DNA from: Paenibacillus hamazuiensis
GTDB taxonomy: Bacteria > Bacillota > Bacilli > Paenibacillales > NBRC-103111
DNA length: 64,000 nt
Reading direction: 5' to 3'
Assembly: GCF_023276405.1 (NCBI RefSeq)
Contig: NZ_JALRMO010000001.1
Location: 6,907,501-6,971,500 of the forward strand
Part shown: in pieces, positions 1 to 10,759 of the stretch
How the letters are laid out: each line of letters begins with the position of its first letter
Numbering within the stretch: the first letter of the stretch is position 1
Position numbers and translations under genes: made by a program
Notes under the pieces: model-generated
What the model was told of the DNA's origin: nothing
Seen by the model: only the letters and a program-made list of their open reading frames with translations
Database searches by the model: none

Positions 1-1
1 G

Positions 2-1195
2 CTCGGCCGCCAGCGCGATAAAATCGAGCTGATCGCCTCCGAAAACTTCGTTAGCCAAGCTGTTTTGGAAGCGATGGGCACCGTGCTGACGAACAAGTAC
101 GCCGAAGGTTACCCGAATCGCCGTTACTATGGCGGCTGCGAATACGTCGACATCGTGGAAAGCATCGCACGCGATCGCGCGAAAGAACTGTTCGGCGCCG
201 ATCACGCGAACGTGCAGCCTCACTCCGGCGCGCAGGCGAACATGGCTGTTTATCTGGCTGCGCTGAACTCCGGCGATACCGTTCTCGGCATGAACTTGGC
301 GCATGGCGGCCACTTGACGCACGGCAGCCCGGTGAACGCATCCGGCATTTTGTACAACTTCGTCGCCTACGGCGTCAGCGAAAAAGACGCCCGCATCGAT
401 TACGACGAAGTCCGCAAAGCGGCTTTCAAGCACAAGCCCCGCATGATCGTAGCCGGTGCGAGCGCTTATCCGCGCATCATCGATTTCGAAGCGCTCGGCC
501 AAATCGCAAATGACGTGGGCGCGCTGCTCATGGTCGACATGGCGCATATCGCCGGTCTCGTTGCAGCCGGGCTGCACCCGAACCCGGTGCCGCACTCCCA
601 CTTCGTGACGACGACCACGCACAAAACGCTGCGCGGTCCGCGCGGCGGCATGATCCTGTGCCGCAAGCCGTGGGCGCAAGCAATCGATAAAGCGGTGTTC
701 CCGGGCAGCCAAGGCGGCCCGCTGATGCACATCATCGCCGCGAAAGCCGTTTCCTTCGGCGAAGCGCTGCAGCCGGAGTTCAAAACGTACGCACAGCAAG
801 TCGTGAACAACGCGAAGGCATTGTCCGAAGCGCTGATGGCCGAAGGCATCAACCTCGTTTCCGGCGGCACGGACAACCACCTGATGCTGATCGATCTGCG
901 CAACCTGAACATCAGCGGTAAAGATGCCGAGCACCTGCTGGACGAAGTCGGCGTGACCGTCAATAAAAACGCGATTCCGTTCGACCCGACCAGCCCGTTT
1001 GTCACAAGCGGCATTCGCGTCGGCACACCAGCAGCGACTTCCCGCGGCATGGACGAAAACGCGATGAAAACGATCGCTCGAATCATTTCTTTGACTTTGA
1101 AAAACCCGACCGACTCCTCCGTACACGACAAAGTGCGCGGCATGGTCAAAGATCTGACTTCCCAGTTCCCTCTCTATCCGGGTCTGGCCTATTAA
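2..1195 (+). CDS. glyA: Serine hydroxymethyltransferase, 5'-truncated by window edge
   Basis: Cytosolic PLP enzyme that interconverts serine and glycine while loading tetrahydrofolate with a one-carbon unit. The reading frame is open from base 2 and already contains the family's N-terminal IELIASENF motif, so only roughly 15-20 residues lie before the window; about 397 residues are visible. The PLP-lysine region reads [14 protein letters not shown], and the substrate-binding stretch [11 protein letters not shown] is intact. The ATG at 65 is internal and is not the start. The gene is followed at once by a strong intrinsic terminator, so it probably closes its transcription unit. The order glyA-upp is conserved in Bacillus and relatives. 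The family assignment is very secure; the true start cannot be seen. Confidence 0.98.
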   Translation, partial: LGRQRDKIELIASENFVSQAVLEAMGTVLTNKYAEGYPNRRYYGGCEYVDIVESIARDRAKELFGADHANVQPHSGAQANMAVYLAALNSGDTVLGMNLAHGGHLTHGSPVNASGILYNFVAYGVSEKDARIDYDEVRKAAFKHKPRMIVAGASAYPRIIDFEALGQIANDVGALLMVDMAHIAGLVAAGLHPNPVPHSHFVTTTTHKTLRGPRGGMILCRKPWAQAIDKAVFPGSQGGPLMHIIAAKAVSFGEALQPEFKTYAQQVVNNAKALSEALMAEGINLVSGGTDNHLMLIDLRNLNISGKDAEHLLDEVGVTVNKNAIPFDPTSPFVTSGIRVGTPAATSRGMDENAMKTIARIISLTLKNPTDSSVHDKVRGMVKDLTSQFPLYPGLAY

Positions 1196-1206
1196 TCAGC
1201 TTTCAC

Positions 1207-1241
1207 AGCCGGCGTTTCTTCCACAGAAACGCCGGCTTTTT
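1207..1241 (+). terminator. Intrinsic terminator of glyA
   Basis: A 13-bp stem (AGCCGGCGTTTCT paired with AGAAACGCCGGCT) with a short loop runs into TTTTTATTTT, 11 bases after the glyA stop codon. Confidence 0.93.
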
Positions 1242-1254
1242 ATTTTGCCAACCA

Positions 1255-1327
1255 TGTGGATAAACATTGTGCAATCTGGGGATAAATTGTGGATAATTAG
1301 AAACAAAAGGTATCCACGTGTGCATAA
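1255..1327. other. Cluster of DnaA-box-like 9-mers
   Basis: Two perfect matches to the DnaA box (TTATCCACA, read here as its complement TGTGGATAA) lie at 1255-1263 and 1288-1296. One-mismatch versions lie at 1277-1285 (TGGGGATAA) and 1319-1327 (TGTGCATAA), and a two-mismatch box in the opposite orientation lies at 1310-1318 (GTATCCACG). That is five sites in 73 bp of non-coding, AT-rich DNA just behind the glyA terminator. No dnaA, dnaN or recF is nearby, so this is not the canonical origin. It resembles the DnaA-box clusters outside oriC known in Bacillus subtilis. Binding is inferred from sequence only. Confidence 0.6.
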
Positions 1328-1449
1328 CTGTTTTTTTTGCTGAAATTTTGTTTGTACATGTTTTGAAGCTTAGAAGATTACGATGAGTTTTGAGTGTAAG
1401 TGTATGCGGATGTAATGTGTTGAAGGTTAGGGTTAGGCTTAGCAGAAAA

Positions 1450-1695
1450 GTGGAGCGTGGCGGCATAGGATTTCGCGTCAGCGAAATCCATCCCGTCATA
1501 CGCGAGCCCGTGGCACTCTGAAACTCCCACCGTATCGCGCCAAAAGTAAAGCGTGTCCGGCATAGGATTTTTCGACCGAAGGCGATAAAATCCATGCCGG
1601 ACAAACGCGAATTAGAAGCATGCAGCTGCTCCCGGCGGGCGGGTCCAGGGCGCTTGGGGCGCCTGGGGTCCCCCTTTAAGGGGGATTTAGGGGGT
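1450..1695 (+). repeat. Structured intergenic repeat, copy A
   Basis: First of three related elements of about 250 bp (others at 11244-11488 and 22416-22675). It has two similar hairpins, 1455-1505 and 1551-1610, each of the form GCGTGtccggCATAGGattt...aaatCCATgccggac..ACGCGA with one unpaired A after CAT. A GC-rich third hairpin (1637-1685, GTCCAGGGCGC... and GGTCCCCCTTTAAGGGGGA) follows. In this copy the first hairpin is the most decayed. A single tail motif ATTTAGGGGGT ends it. The element fills the gap between glyA and upp, in the same orientation as the genes. Its function is unknown. I see no transposase, flanking duplication or convincing open reading frame. Confidence 0.85.
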
Positions 1696-1741
1696 GGTGC
1701 TAGGGGACTGCTTACGGCAGTAGGATATTTCCCGCAGCTTA

Positions 1742-1750
1742 TGATATAAT
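1742..1750 (+). promoter_or_regulatory. Extended -10 promoter of upp
   Basis: TGATATAAT is a perfect -10 hexamer (TATAAT, 1745-1750) with the TGn extension. There is no recognisable -35 hexamer 16-18 bases upstream, which fits an extended -10 promoter. It starts about 50 bases before the upp start codon and just after repeat copy A. Confidence 0.65.
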
Positions 1751-1798
1751 AAACGAGATTTTGGACAAACCGTCCTATTTTTCAGGGGGAAACAAAGC

Positions 1799-2428
1799 AT
1801 GGGAAAAGTATTCGTTTGCGACCATCCGCTTATCCAGCACAAGCTGACGTACATACGCGAGGAGAACACTACAACGAAGGATTTCCGCGAGCTGGTCGAC
1901 GAAGTGGCGACGCTGATGGCGTACGAAATAACAAGGGACATCCCGCTTGAAAAGGTGCAGGTCAAAACCCCCGTAGCGATGGCCGAATGCCGCGTCATTT
2001 CCGGAAGAATGCTCGGGCTGATACCGATATTGCGGGCCGGGCTCGGCATGGTGGACGGGATCTTGAAGCTGCTGCCCGCAGCCAAGGTAGGACATGTCGG
2101 TTTGTACCGCGACCCGGATACGCTGCAGCCGGTGGAATATTACCTGAAGCTGCCGACCGACGTGCAGGAGCGTCTGCTCATCGTCATCGATCCGATGCTG
2201 GCGACCGGGGGATCGGCGAATGCGGCCATCGAGGCGCTGAAAAAACGCGGCTGCACGCAGATTAAGCTGATGTGCCTGATCGCTGCGCCCGAAGGTGTCA
2301 AAGCGGTGCAGAAAGCTCATCCGGACGTCGATATTTACGTAGCTGCCATCGACGATTATTTGAACGATCACGGTTATATCGTCCCAGGCTTAGGGGACGC
2401 GGGAGACCGTCTGTTCGGAACGAAATAA
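1799..2428 (+). CDS. upp: Uracil phosphoribosyltransferase
   Basis: Pyrimidine salvage enzyme that makes UMP from uracil and PRPP in the cytosol. The 209-residue length is the family norm. The PRPP-binding loop is [16 protein letters not shown], and the uracil-binding C-terminal region has [20 protein letters not shown], both typical of bacterial Upp. The ATG at 1799 follows CAGGGGGAAACAAAGC, a good Shine-Dalgarno. wecB starts 35 bases after the stop with no terminator between, so the two are probably co-transcribed. Certain at family level. Confidence 0.98.
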   Translation: MGKVFVCDHPLIQHKLTYIREENTTTKDFRELVDEVATLMAYEITRDIPLEKVQVKTPVAMAECRVISGRMLGLIPILRAGLGMVDGILKLLPAAKVGHVGLYRDPDTLQPVEYYLKLPTDVQERLLIVIDPMLATGGSANAAIEALKKRGCTQIKLMCLIAAPEGVKAVQKAHPDVDIYVAAIDDYLNDHGYIVPGLGDAGDRLFGTK

Positions 2429-2463
2429 TAAGCGAACCAATATAAGCTAAGGGGATAGAGCGC

Positions 2464-3606
2464 ATGAGCAAAATCAAAGTGATGACGATTTTCGGCACGA
2501 GACCGGAAGCGACCAAGATGGCCCCGCTTGTTCTGGAGCTGCAAAGACATCCGGAGCATATCGAGTCGCTCGTCTGCGTCACCGCCCAGCACCGGGAGAT
2601 GCTGGACCGCGTGCTCGAATTGTTCGAGATCAAGCCGGATTACGATTTGAACGTCATGAAGCCGGGCCAGTCGCTGAACGAGGTGGCGATCCGCGTGCTG
2701 CAAGGGCTGGAGCCGGTTTTCCGCGAAGAAAAACCCGACCTGATTCTCGTGCACGGCGATACAAGCACCACGTTCCTGGCCAGCTATGCCGCATTTCTGC
2801 AGCAAATTCCGATCGGTCACGTTGAAGCGGGGCTGCGCACCTGGAACAAGCTTTCGCCGTATCCGGAGGAAATGAATCGCCAGCTGACCGGCGTGCTCTG
2901 CGACCTGCATTTTGCGCCGACGGACTGGTCGGCAGGCAATCTTCGCAGTGAGAACAAACCGGAGCAGCATATTTACATCACCGGCAATACGGCGACGGAC
3001 ATTTTCCGGTACACGGTGAAAAAAGATTTCCGGCACCCGATTCTCGACTGGGCCAAAGGAAAGCGGCTGGTGTTTATGACCGCACACCGCAGGGAATCGC
3101 AGGGCGAACCGCACCGTCAAATTTTTCGTGCCGTACGGAGATTGGCCGATGAATTCGAAGATATCGCGATCGTGTACCCGGTGCATTTAAGTCCTGCGGT
3201 AAAAGGACCGGCGCATGAACTTCTGGGCGGTCATCCGCGCATCATGCTGACCGAACCGCTGGACGTTGTCGAGGTGCATAACCTGTATCCTCATACGTAC
3301 ATGATTTTGACCGATTCCGGGGGACTGCAGGAGGAGGCGCCTTCGTTCGGCGTACCGGTGCTGGTGCTGCGTGAAACGACGGAACGTCCCGAGGGAATCA
3401 AGGCCGGCACGCTGGAGCTTGTGGGCACCGATGAAGACAAGGTTTTCGACCGGGCTCGCGCACTGCTGACCGACAAAACGCTGTACGACAAAATGAGCAA
3501 GGCTGCCAACCCTTATGGAGACGGAAAAGCGTCCGAGCGCATTGTAGAAGCCATTTTGTACCATTTCGGCAAGCTTGAAAAGCGCCCTCTTCCGTTCCAA
3601 CCGTGA
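2464..3606 (+). CDS. wecB: UDP-N-acetylglucosamine 2-epimerase (non-hydrolysing)
   Basis: Interconverts UDP-GlcNAc and UDP-ManNAc, the ManNAc donor for teichoic acid linkage units and secondary cell wall polymers (MnaA in Bacillus subtilis). The protein has 380 residues. It starts with the family signature TIFGTRPEATKMAPL and keeps the catalytic acids and histidine in HGDTSTT, GHVEAGLRT, YPEEMNR and MTAHRRES. The C-terminal UDP-binding segment LTDSGGLQEEAPSFG is intact. It sits between upp and the atp operon, as in other Paenibacillaceae. Inference: it supplies ManNAc to the same wall polymer that tagO (39439) starts and csaB (38053) modifies, on which the SLH proteins of this window would anchor. 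Confidence 0.97.
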   Translation: MSKIKVMTIFGTRPEATKMAPLVLELQRHPEHIESLVCVTAQHREMLDRVLELFEIKPDYDLNVMKPGQSLNEVAIRVLQGLEPVFREEKPDLILVHGDTSTTFLASYAAFLQQIPIGHVEAGLRTWNKLSPYPEEMNRQLTGVLCDLHFAPTDWSAGNLRSENKPEQHIYITGNTATDIFRYTVKKDFRHPILDWAKGKRLVFMTAHRRESQGEPHRQIFRAVRRLADEFEDIAIVYPVHLSPAVKGPAHELLGGHPRIMLTEPLDVVEVHNLYPHTYMILTDSGGLQEEAPSFGVPVLVLRETTERPEGIKAGTLELVGTDEDKVFDRARALLTDKTLYDKMSKAANPYGDGKASERIVEAILYHFGKLEKRPLPFQP

Positions 3607-3652
3607 CAATATCATGACAAACATTACAGCATACAGTTGTACTGTCTGGTTT

Positions 3653-3696
3653 AAAAATCACAAAAACCTTGATCCATCAATGTTTTTGTGATTTTT
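3653..3696 (+). terminator. Intrinsic terminator after wecB
   Basis: AAAAATCACAAAAAC pairs with GTTTTTGTGATTTTT around a short loop. A-rich and T-rich flanks would let it act in both directions. It separates upp-wecB from the atp promoter. Confidence 0.85.
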
Positions 3697-3724
3697 GTCA
3701 TGGCGCTGGAAGATCAGTCCATCA

Positions 3725-3754
3725 TTGACAAAAGGAACTTTACTTCGATAAAAT
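3725..3754 (+). promoter_or_regulatory. SigA-type promoter of the atp operon
   Basis: A perfect -35 TTGACA (3725-3730), an 18-bp spacer and -10 TAAAAT (3749-3754) lie 33 bases upstream of the first gene of the ATP synthase operon. Confidence 0.8.
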
Positions 3755-3786
3755 AAACTAGGATTTAAGGAAGGGAAGGGTTCCGT

Positions 3787-4020
3787 ATGCAAAAACCACC
3801 TTCTCAGGATAATCCTTGGCGAGCGGTTGCGCTTGTCAGCGCCATCGGGGCGGATCTGGTCGTCTGCATGCTCGCCGGGTATTGGTTAGGGCAGCTTGCG
3901 AGTGAATGGGCAGGCGGCAAACCGATTCTGATCGTAGGCGGGATTATGCTCGGCTTCCTTGTCGGCGTGTTCAGCGTCATCCTCATTCTTCGCAAGTATA
4001 CAGGGGGCTCTAATGGATGA
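3787..4020 (+). CDS. AtpZ/AtpI-family small membrane protein
   Basis: A 77-residue protein with two predicted membrane helices (about residues 13-38 and 44-68) and short hydrophilic ends. Proteins of this type (AtpZ/AtpI family) are often the first gene of F1Fo operons and are thought to help c-ring assembly or Mg2+/Ca2+ handling, acting beside AtpI. GWx-like small-residue motifs (GYWLGQL, GGIMLGFLVG) match the family. It starts with ATG after AAGGAAGGG and overlaps atpI by 8 bases, so translation is probably coupled. I assign the family from context and topology; the exact function is inferred. Confidence 0.82.
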   Translation: MQKPPSQDNPWRAVALVSAIGADLVVCMLAGYWLGQLASEWAGGKPILIVGGIMLGFLVGVFSVILILRKYTGGSNG

Positions 4021-4393
4021 TTTCTCCGCCCATCTGAAAACGGTTCAACGCATGGCGTTCTTTTTTTTGTCCTTCTGCTTCATGGGTTGGGCGTTAGTGC
4101 CGCAGCACCGCCCTTACATGGCCGGTCTGATTTTGGGTACCTGCGTCAGCATGATCAACGCCCGCTACTTGGCGTGGAAGATCGAGCAGCTCACGAAAGC
4201 GGTCATGGAGAAGTCGAACCGCAAGATCAACATGGGCTTTATCACTCGCGCCTCAACTTCGCTGCTAGCCATCCTGGTTTGCTATAGATTCCAGCAGCAG
4301 TTTGCATTTTCTACCACGCTGGCAGGATTATTTTTCGCACAGTTGGCAACACTCCTACTGGGCATTATTTCAAATTTTAAGCAACGTAAGTAG
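4013..4393 (+). CDS. atpI: ATP synthase subunit I
   Basis: A 126-residue membrane protein with four predicted helices; AtpI acts in assembly of the c-ring of F1Fo ATP synthase. The reading frame extends upstream to 3959, but the ATG at 4013 is chosen. It is preceded by AGGGGGCTCT, overlaps the end of the previous gene, and gives a protein beginning MDDFSAHL, close to the family length. The conserved pattern of a hydrophilic segment between helices 2 and 3 (residues about 55-75, rich in K/R) is present. It lies directly upstream of atpB, the usual place. Confidence 0.88.
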   Translation: MDDFSAHLKTVQRMAFFFLSFCFMGWALVPQHRPYMAGLILGTCVSMINARYLAWKIEQLTKAVMEKSNRKINMGFITRASTSLLAILVCYRFQQQFAFSTTLAGLFFAQLATLLLGIISNFKQRK

Positions 4394-4429
4394 GTTCACA
4401 TTATTCTGCGGAAAGGGGTGAAATACTGC

Positions 4430-5197
4430 ATGCATGAACTGCCGATAATTACACTTGGCGGGATCCGCTTTGATTTATCCAGCATCATCATGATTGTGGT
4501 CACCAGCATAATCGTCTTGATTTTGGCGCGCCTCGGCACAAGCCGGCTGTCTGTGAACAATCCGGGCAAAATGCAAAACTTTCTCGAATGGGTGGTTGAT
4601 TTTGTCTCCGGTCTAATCGCCAGCACGATGGATATGAAAAAGGGCAAGTCGTTTTTGATGCTGGGCATTACGCTGATTATGTTTATTTTCGTAGGAAACA
4701 TGTTGGGCTTACCGTTCGGTATCGCATTCGAGGTGACAGAGCCGATGCCGATCTTCGGCATTACGGCGGAAGAACTGCATCATGCTCACGAAACCGGCAA
4801 GCATATCGCGCTTTCCTTCTGGAAATCGCCTACGGCCGACGTTGCTGTGACGATGGGCCTCGCTGCCATGATAATCGTGATGGTACACTTCCTGGGGCTT
4901 ACGAGAAACACGCATCACTACTTGAAGCACTATGTGGAACCGCATTGGGCGATGTTCCCGCTGAACGTGATCAAAGAGGTGTCCAAGCTTTTGACACTCG
5001 GTCTTCGTCTATTCGGTAACATTTACGCCGGCGAGGTGCTGATTTCCGTCATCTTGATGGCCGGTTGGGTGGGCATCATCCCGCTTATCGTATGGCAAGG
5101 CTTCTCGGTTTTCGTAGGCGCAATCCAGGCGTTCGTGTTTACGATTTTGACTATGGTTTATATCTCCCAGGCGACAGAGCATGGGGACGAGCATTAA
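4430..5197 (+). CDS. atpB: ATP synthase Fo subunit a
   Basis: Integral membrane subunit that forms the proton half-channels against the c-ring. It has 255 residues with five to six membrane helices. The essential arginine is in LGLRLFGNIYAGE (helix 4), and the last helix carries QAFVFTILTMVYI. The GTG at 4418 lies inside the Shine-Dalgarno GAAAGGGGTG, so the ATG at 4430, 9 bases after it, is taken as the start (MHELPIIT). Standard position between atpI and atpE. Very secure. Confidence 0.97.
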   Translation: MHELPIITLGGIRFDLSSIIMIVVTSIIVLILARLGTSRLSVNNPGKMQNFLEWVVDFVSGLIASTMDMKKGKSFLMLGITLIMFIFVGNMLGLPFGIAFEVTEPMPIFGITAEELHHAHETGKHIALSFWKSPTADVAVTMGLAAMIIVMVHFLGLTRNTHHYLKHYVEPHWAMFPLNVIKEVSKLLTLGLRLFGNIYAGEVLISVILMAGWVGIIPLIVWQGFSVFVGAIQAFVFTILTMVYISQATEHGDEH

Positions 5198-5246
5198 TCT
5201 AGCGGATCTACGGATCCGATGAGATCAAAAAATAAAAATCTAATGA

Positions 5247-5486
<240 letters not shown>

Positions 5487-5591
5487 GTTTCAGGTGGCGG
5501 GGCCTTACGCTCTCGCCTTCGTTTTGCCTAGGGCTTTTCATGCGAAGTGATCGACTCAGAATGTAAACCTCTCAGAAGGGAGTGACCTTGG

Positions 5592-6077
5592 ATGAATTTT
5601 ATTCCGTCAACGTTTTTTATTGCGATAATTTCCTTCGGGATTTTGTATCTTCTGCTCAAGAAGTATGCTTTCGGGCCTCTATTTGGCATTATGGAGCAGC
5701 GCAGAACGCACATTACCGAACAAATCCAGCAGGCGGAGCAAAACCGCAAAGCGGCTGAGCAACTGCTCGCCGAGCAAAAAGAAGCCATTCAGCAAGCTCG
5801 AAACGAAGCTAAAGAAATTTTGGATCAGGCTCGAGCTACCAGCTCCAAGCAAGCGGATGAGATCATTCAGCAAGCGAAAGCGGAAGCGTCCCGCTTGAAG
5901 GATGAAGCGCTTCGCGATATCGAGAACGAGAAGAACAAAGCGGTCGCATCGCTGCGCGCTCAAGTAAGCGCCATGTCCGTATTGATCGCTTCGAAAATTA
6001 TCGAAAAGCAAATCGATGAAAAGTCACAGGAGCAGTTGGTTGACCATTACCTGAAAGAGGTAGGGGGCAATCTATGA
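5592..6077 (+). CDS. atpF: ATP synthase Fo subunit b
   Basis: Peripheral stalk subunit of 161 residues with one N-terminal membrane helix (about residues 7-24) followed by a long charged coiled coil rich in E, K, Q and A (about 35-140), which docks on subunit delta. The start follows AGAAGGGAGTGACCTTGG. Its stop overlaps the atpH start by 4 bases (ATGA), implying translational coupling. The length is normal for the family. Confidence 0.95.
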   Translation: MNFIPSTFFIAIISFGILYLLLKKYAFGPLFGIMEQRRTHITEQIQQAEQNRKAAEQLLAEQKEAIQQARNEAKEILDQARATSSKQADEIIQQAKAEASRLKDEALRDIENEKNKAVASLRAQVSAMSVLIASKIIEKQIDEKSQEQLVDHYLKEVGGNL

Positions 6078-6625
6078 GCCGGGACTTGAACGTAGCGAAG
6101 CGTTACGCCAGAGCGCTTTTCGAAGTGGCGAAGGAACGTAACGCCGTATCTCAGGTGGAAGAAGAGCTTCGCGCCGTTTCTGCGGCATTCGACAGCAATC
6201 GCGATCTGCAGAAGCTGGTCCAGCATCCCGGCATCGACGTGGATGTGAAAAAAGGCCTGTTGAAGCAGCTGTTTGAAAACAATGTCTCCGACATGGTGTA
6301 CAATACGCTGCAGCTGCTCGTCGACCGCGGGCGCGAAGACATTCTGGGTGCGCTCAAATTGTATTTTACCGATATTGCCAATGAGGCGCTGGGGCAAGCG
6401 AATGCCACCGTCTATACGCCGTTTGAGCTTTCGGAAACCGAGCTGTCGCAAATAAAGGACCAGTTCGGTAAAATCACGGGCAAAACGATTCGCGTGGATT
6501 CCGTGATCGACAAGAGCTTGCTGGGCGGCATTCAGGTGCGCATCGGTGACCGTCTGTACGACGGAAGCTTGTCCGGCAAATTACAACGTATACAAAAAGT
6601 TTTGAATCAATCTCAAGCACTGTGA
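6074..6625 (+). CDS. atpH: ATP synthase F1 subunit delta
   Basis: A 183-residue soluble subunit that links the peripheral stalk to the top of F1. The N-terminal helical domain (about 1-105, beginning VAKRYARALFEVAKE) and the C-terminal domain ending in DKSLLGGIQVRIGDRLYDGS match the OSCP/delta family. It overlaps atpF by 4 bases. Followed 18 bases later by atpA. Confidence 0.96.
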   Translation: MSRDLNVAKRYARALFEVAKERNAVSQVEEELRAVSAAFDSNRDLQKLVQHPGIDVDVKKGLLKQLFENNVSDMVYNTLQLLVDRGREDILGALKLYFTDIANEALGQANATVYTPFELSETELSQIKDQFGKITGKTIRVDSVIDKSLLGGIQVRIGDRLYDGSLSGKLQRIQKVLNQSQAL

Positions 6626-6637
6626 GAATAGGGGTGA

Positions 6638-8158
<1,521 letters not shown>

Positions 8159-8169
8159 ATAAAGTGAAT

Positions 8170-8257
8170 CACCGGAGCTTCTCGTGCGGGAAGCTCGGTG
8201 CTTTCGTTTATGGGCGAACAGCCTATGCATAGAGAACGGCTTCTCCCTTGGAGAAAA
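8170..8257 (+). promoter_or_regulatory. Two stem-loops in the atpA-atpG gap
   Basis: The first (8170-8200) has CACC-g-GAGCTTC paired with GAAGCTC-GGTG, an 11-bp stem with one bulged G. The second (8239-8257) has TTCTCC paired with GGAGAA across a 3-base loop, extended by GC/GC. Neither has a T-run, so they are not obvious terminators. RNA processing or tuning of downstream expression is possible but inferred. Confidence 0.5.
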
Positions 8258-8281
8258 GCTTCGAGAGGCAGGTGAGCAGGC

Positions 8282-9142
8282 ATGGCAAAAGGTATGCGCG
8301 AAATAAAGCGCCAAATCAATTCCAAGAAAAATACGATGCAAATTACGCGGGCCATGGAGATGGTATCGGCGGCGAAGCTGAGAAGAGCCCAGCAAGCGGC
8401 AGAAGCGGCGCGCCCGTACTCCGACAAGATGAAGGAAGTTATCGCGAGCATCGCAGCAGGGACGAAGGGTGTGAAACACCCGATGCTGCAAAGTCGCGAG
8501 ATCAAGAAAACCGGTTATCTGGTCATCACCTCGGACCGCGGTTTGGCCGGCGGTTTTAACGGAAATTTGCTTCGTAAATTGATGACGGAAATTCAGGAGA
8601 GACACAGCTCTCCGAATGACTATGTCGTTTTTGTGATCGGACGCAAAGGAAGAGACTTCTTCCGCAAACGAAACATCACCATCGTGGATGAGGTGACCGG
8701 TTTATCGGATTCACCGACGTTCGCGGACATCAAAACGATTACTTCGGCGGCGGTAGGCAACTTCGAAAACGGCAGCTACGACGAGCTTTACCTGGTGTAC
8801 AACGAGTTCAAAAACGCAGCAACGCAAATTCCTCGGGTAAAACGGCTGCTTCCGCTCGAAGAAGTCAAAAGCGGCGCTCCCGTAACGAATTACGAATACG
8901 AGCCGTCCGCGGAAGGCGTACTTGAGGTGCTGCTGCCGAAATATGCGGAAACGCTCATCTACAGCGCGCTGCTCGATTCGAAAGCGAGCGAACACGGCGC
9001 AAGGATGACGGCGATGAACAACGCTACGAAGAACGCGAAGAAAATGATCACTACGCTGACGCTGTCCTATAACCGTGCCCGTCAGGCTTCCATCACTCAG
9101 GAAATTATGGAGATCATTGCGGGAGCTAACGCGCAGGCGTAG
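8282..9142 (+). CDS. atpG: ATP synthase F1 subunit gamma
   Basis: Central rotor shaft, 286 residues. The N-terminal helix MREIKRQINSKKNTMQITRA and the C-terminal motif NNATKNAKKMITTLTLSYNR form the coiled coil that turns inside the alpha-beta hexamer, and ITSDRGLAGGFN is the conserved central signature. The start follows GAGAGGCAGGTGAGCAGGC. Family assignment is certain. Confidence 0.97.
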   Translation: MAKGMREIKRQINSKKNTMQITRAMEMVSAAKLRRAQQAAEAARPYSDKMKEVIASIAAGTKGVKHPMLQSREIKKTGYLVITSDRGLAGGFNGNLLRKLMTEIQERHSSPNDYVVFVIGRKGRDFFRKRNITIVDEVTGLSDSPTFADIKTITSAAVGNFENGSYDELYLVYNEFKNAATQIPRVKRLLPLEEVKSGAPVTNYEYEPSAEGVLEVLLPKYAETLIYSALLDSKASEHGARMTAMNNATKNAKKMITTLTLSYNRARQASITQEIMEIIAGANAQA

Positions 9143-9171
9143 TTCGGATGAATGGATTTTGAGCTTCTAAA

Positions 9172-9219
9172 GCATATCCTTACGAAGTAAGTTTTGCCAG
9201 AGCAAAACTTTTAGGAGGT
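9172..9219 (+). repeat. Hairpin unit before the atpD ribosome site
   Basis: CTTACGAAGTAAGTTTTGCcagaGCAAAACTTTTAGGAGG: a 5' box CTTACGAAGT, a stem AGTTTTGC/GCAAAACT, then the Shine-Dalgarno itself. It is the same layout as the three tandem units before atpC (10635-10752) and the unit before nuoL (17203-17243), with different stem sequences. Confidence 0.75.
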
Positions 9220-9221
9220 AA

Positions 9222-10631
<1,410 letters not shown>

Positions 10632-10634
10632 TTT

Positions 10635-10752
10635 GCTTACGAAGTGAACATTCCGACGAATGTTCAGCCTATCCTTACGAAGTGAGTTTGCTAACGCAAA
10701 CTCAGCTTATGCTTACGATGTGAACTTTTCCTCCGGAAAAGTTCTTAGGAGG
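10635..10752 (+). repeat. Three tandem 38-nt hairpin units before atpC
   Basis: Unit 1 is 10635-10672, unit 2 is 10673-10710 and unit 3 is 10711-10749. Each begins (G/C)CTTACGAAGTGA (unit 3 GATGTGA) and contains a perfect short hairpin: GAACATTC/GAATGTTC, GAGTTTGC/GCAAACTC and GAACTTTTCC/GGAAAAGTTC. The arms differ between units but always pair. The third runs into the Shine-Dalgarno TTAGGAGGAA of atpC, and its loop contains CCTCC, complementary to that site. Units are contiguous, without spacers. Confidence 0.85.
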
Positions 10753-10759
10753 AATCCAA

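Noticed and set aside
1255-1327. Chromosomal replication origin
   Set aside because: No dnaA, dnaN, recF or gyrase genes are near and no clear unwinding element is seen beyond general AT-richness, so only a DnaA-box cluster is claimed.
1203-1604. A 133-codon minus-strand frame in the glyA-upp gap
   Set aside because: It runs through a terminator, the DnaA boxes and repeat copy A; similar frames in the other copies (near 10951-11522 and 22300-22605) differ in sequence and reflect the repeat.
10635-10749. Possible CRISPR array
   Set aside because: Units are contiguous with no unique spacers, each contains its own hairpin, and no cas gene is present.
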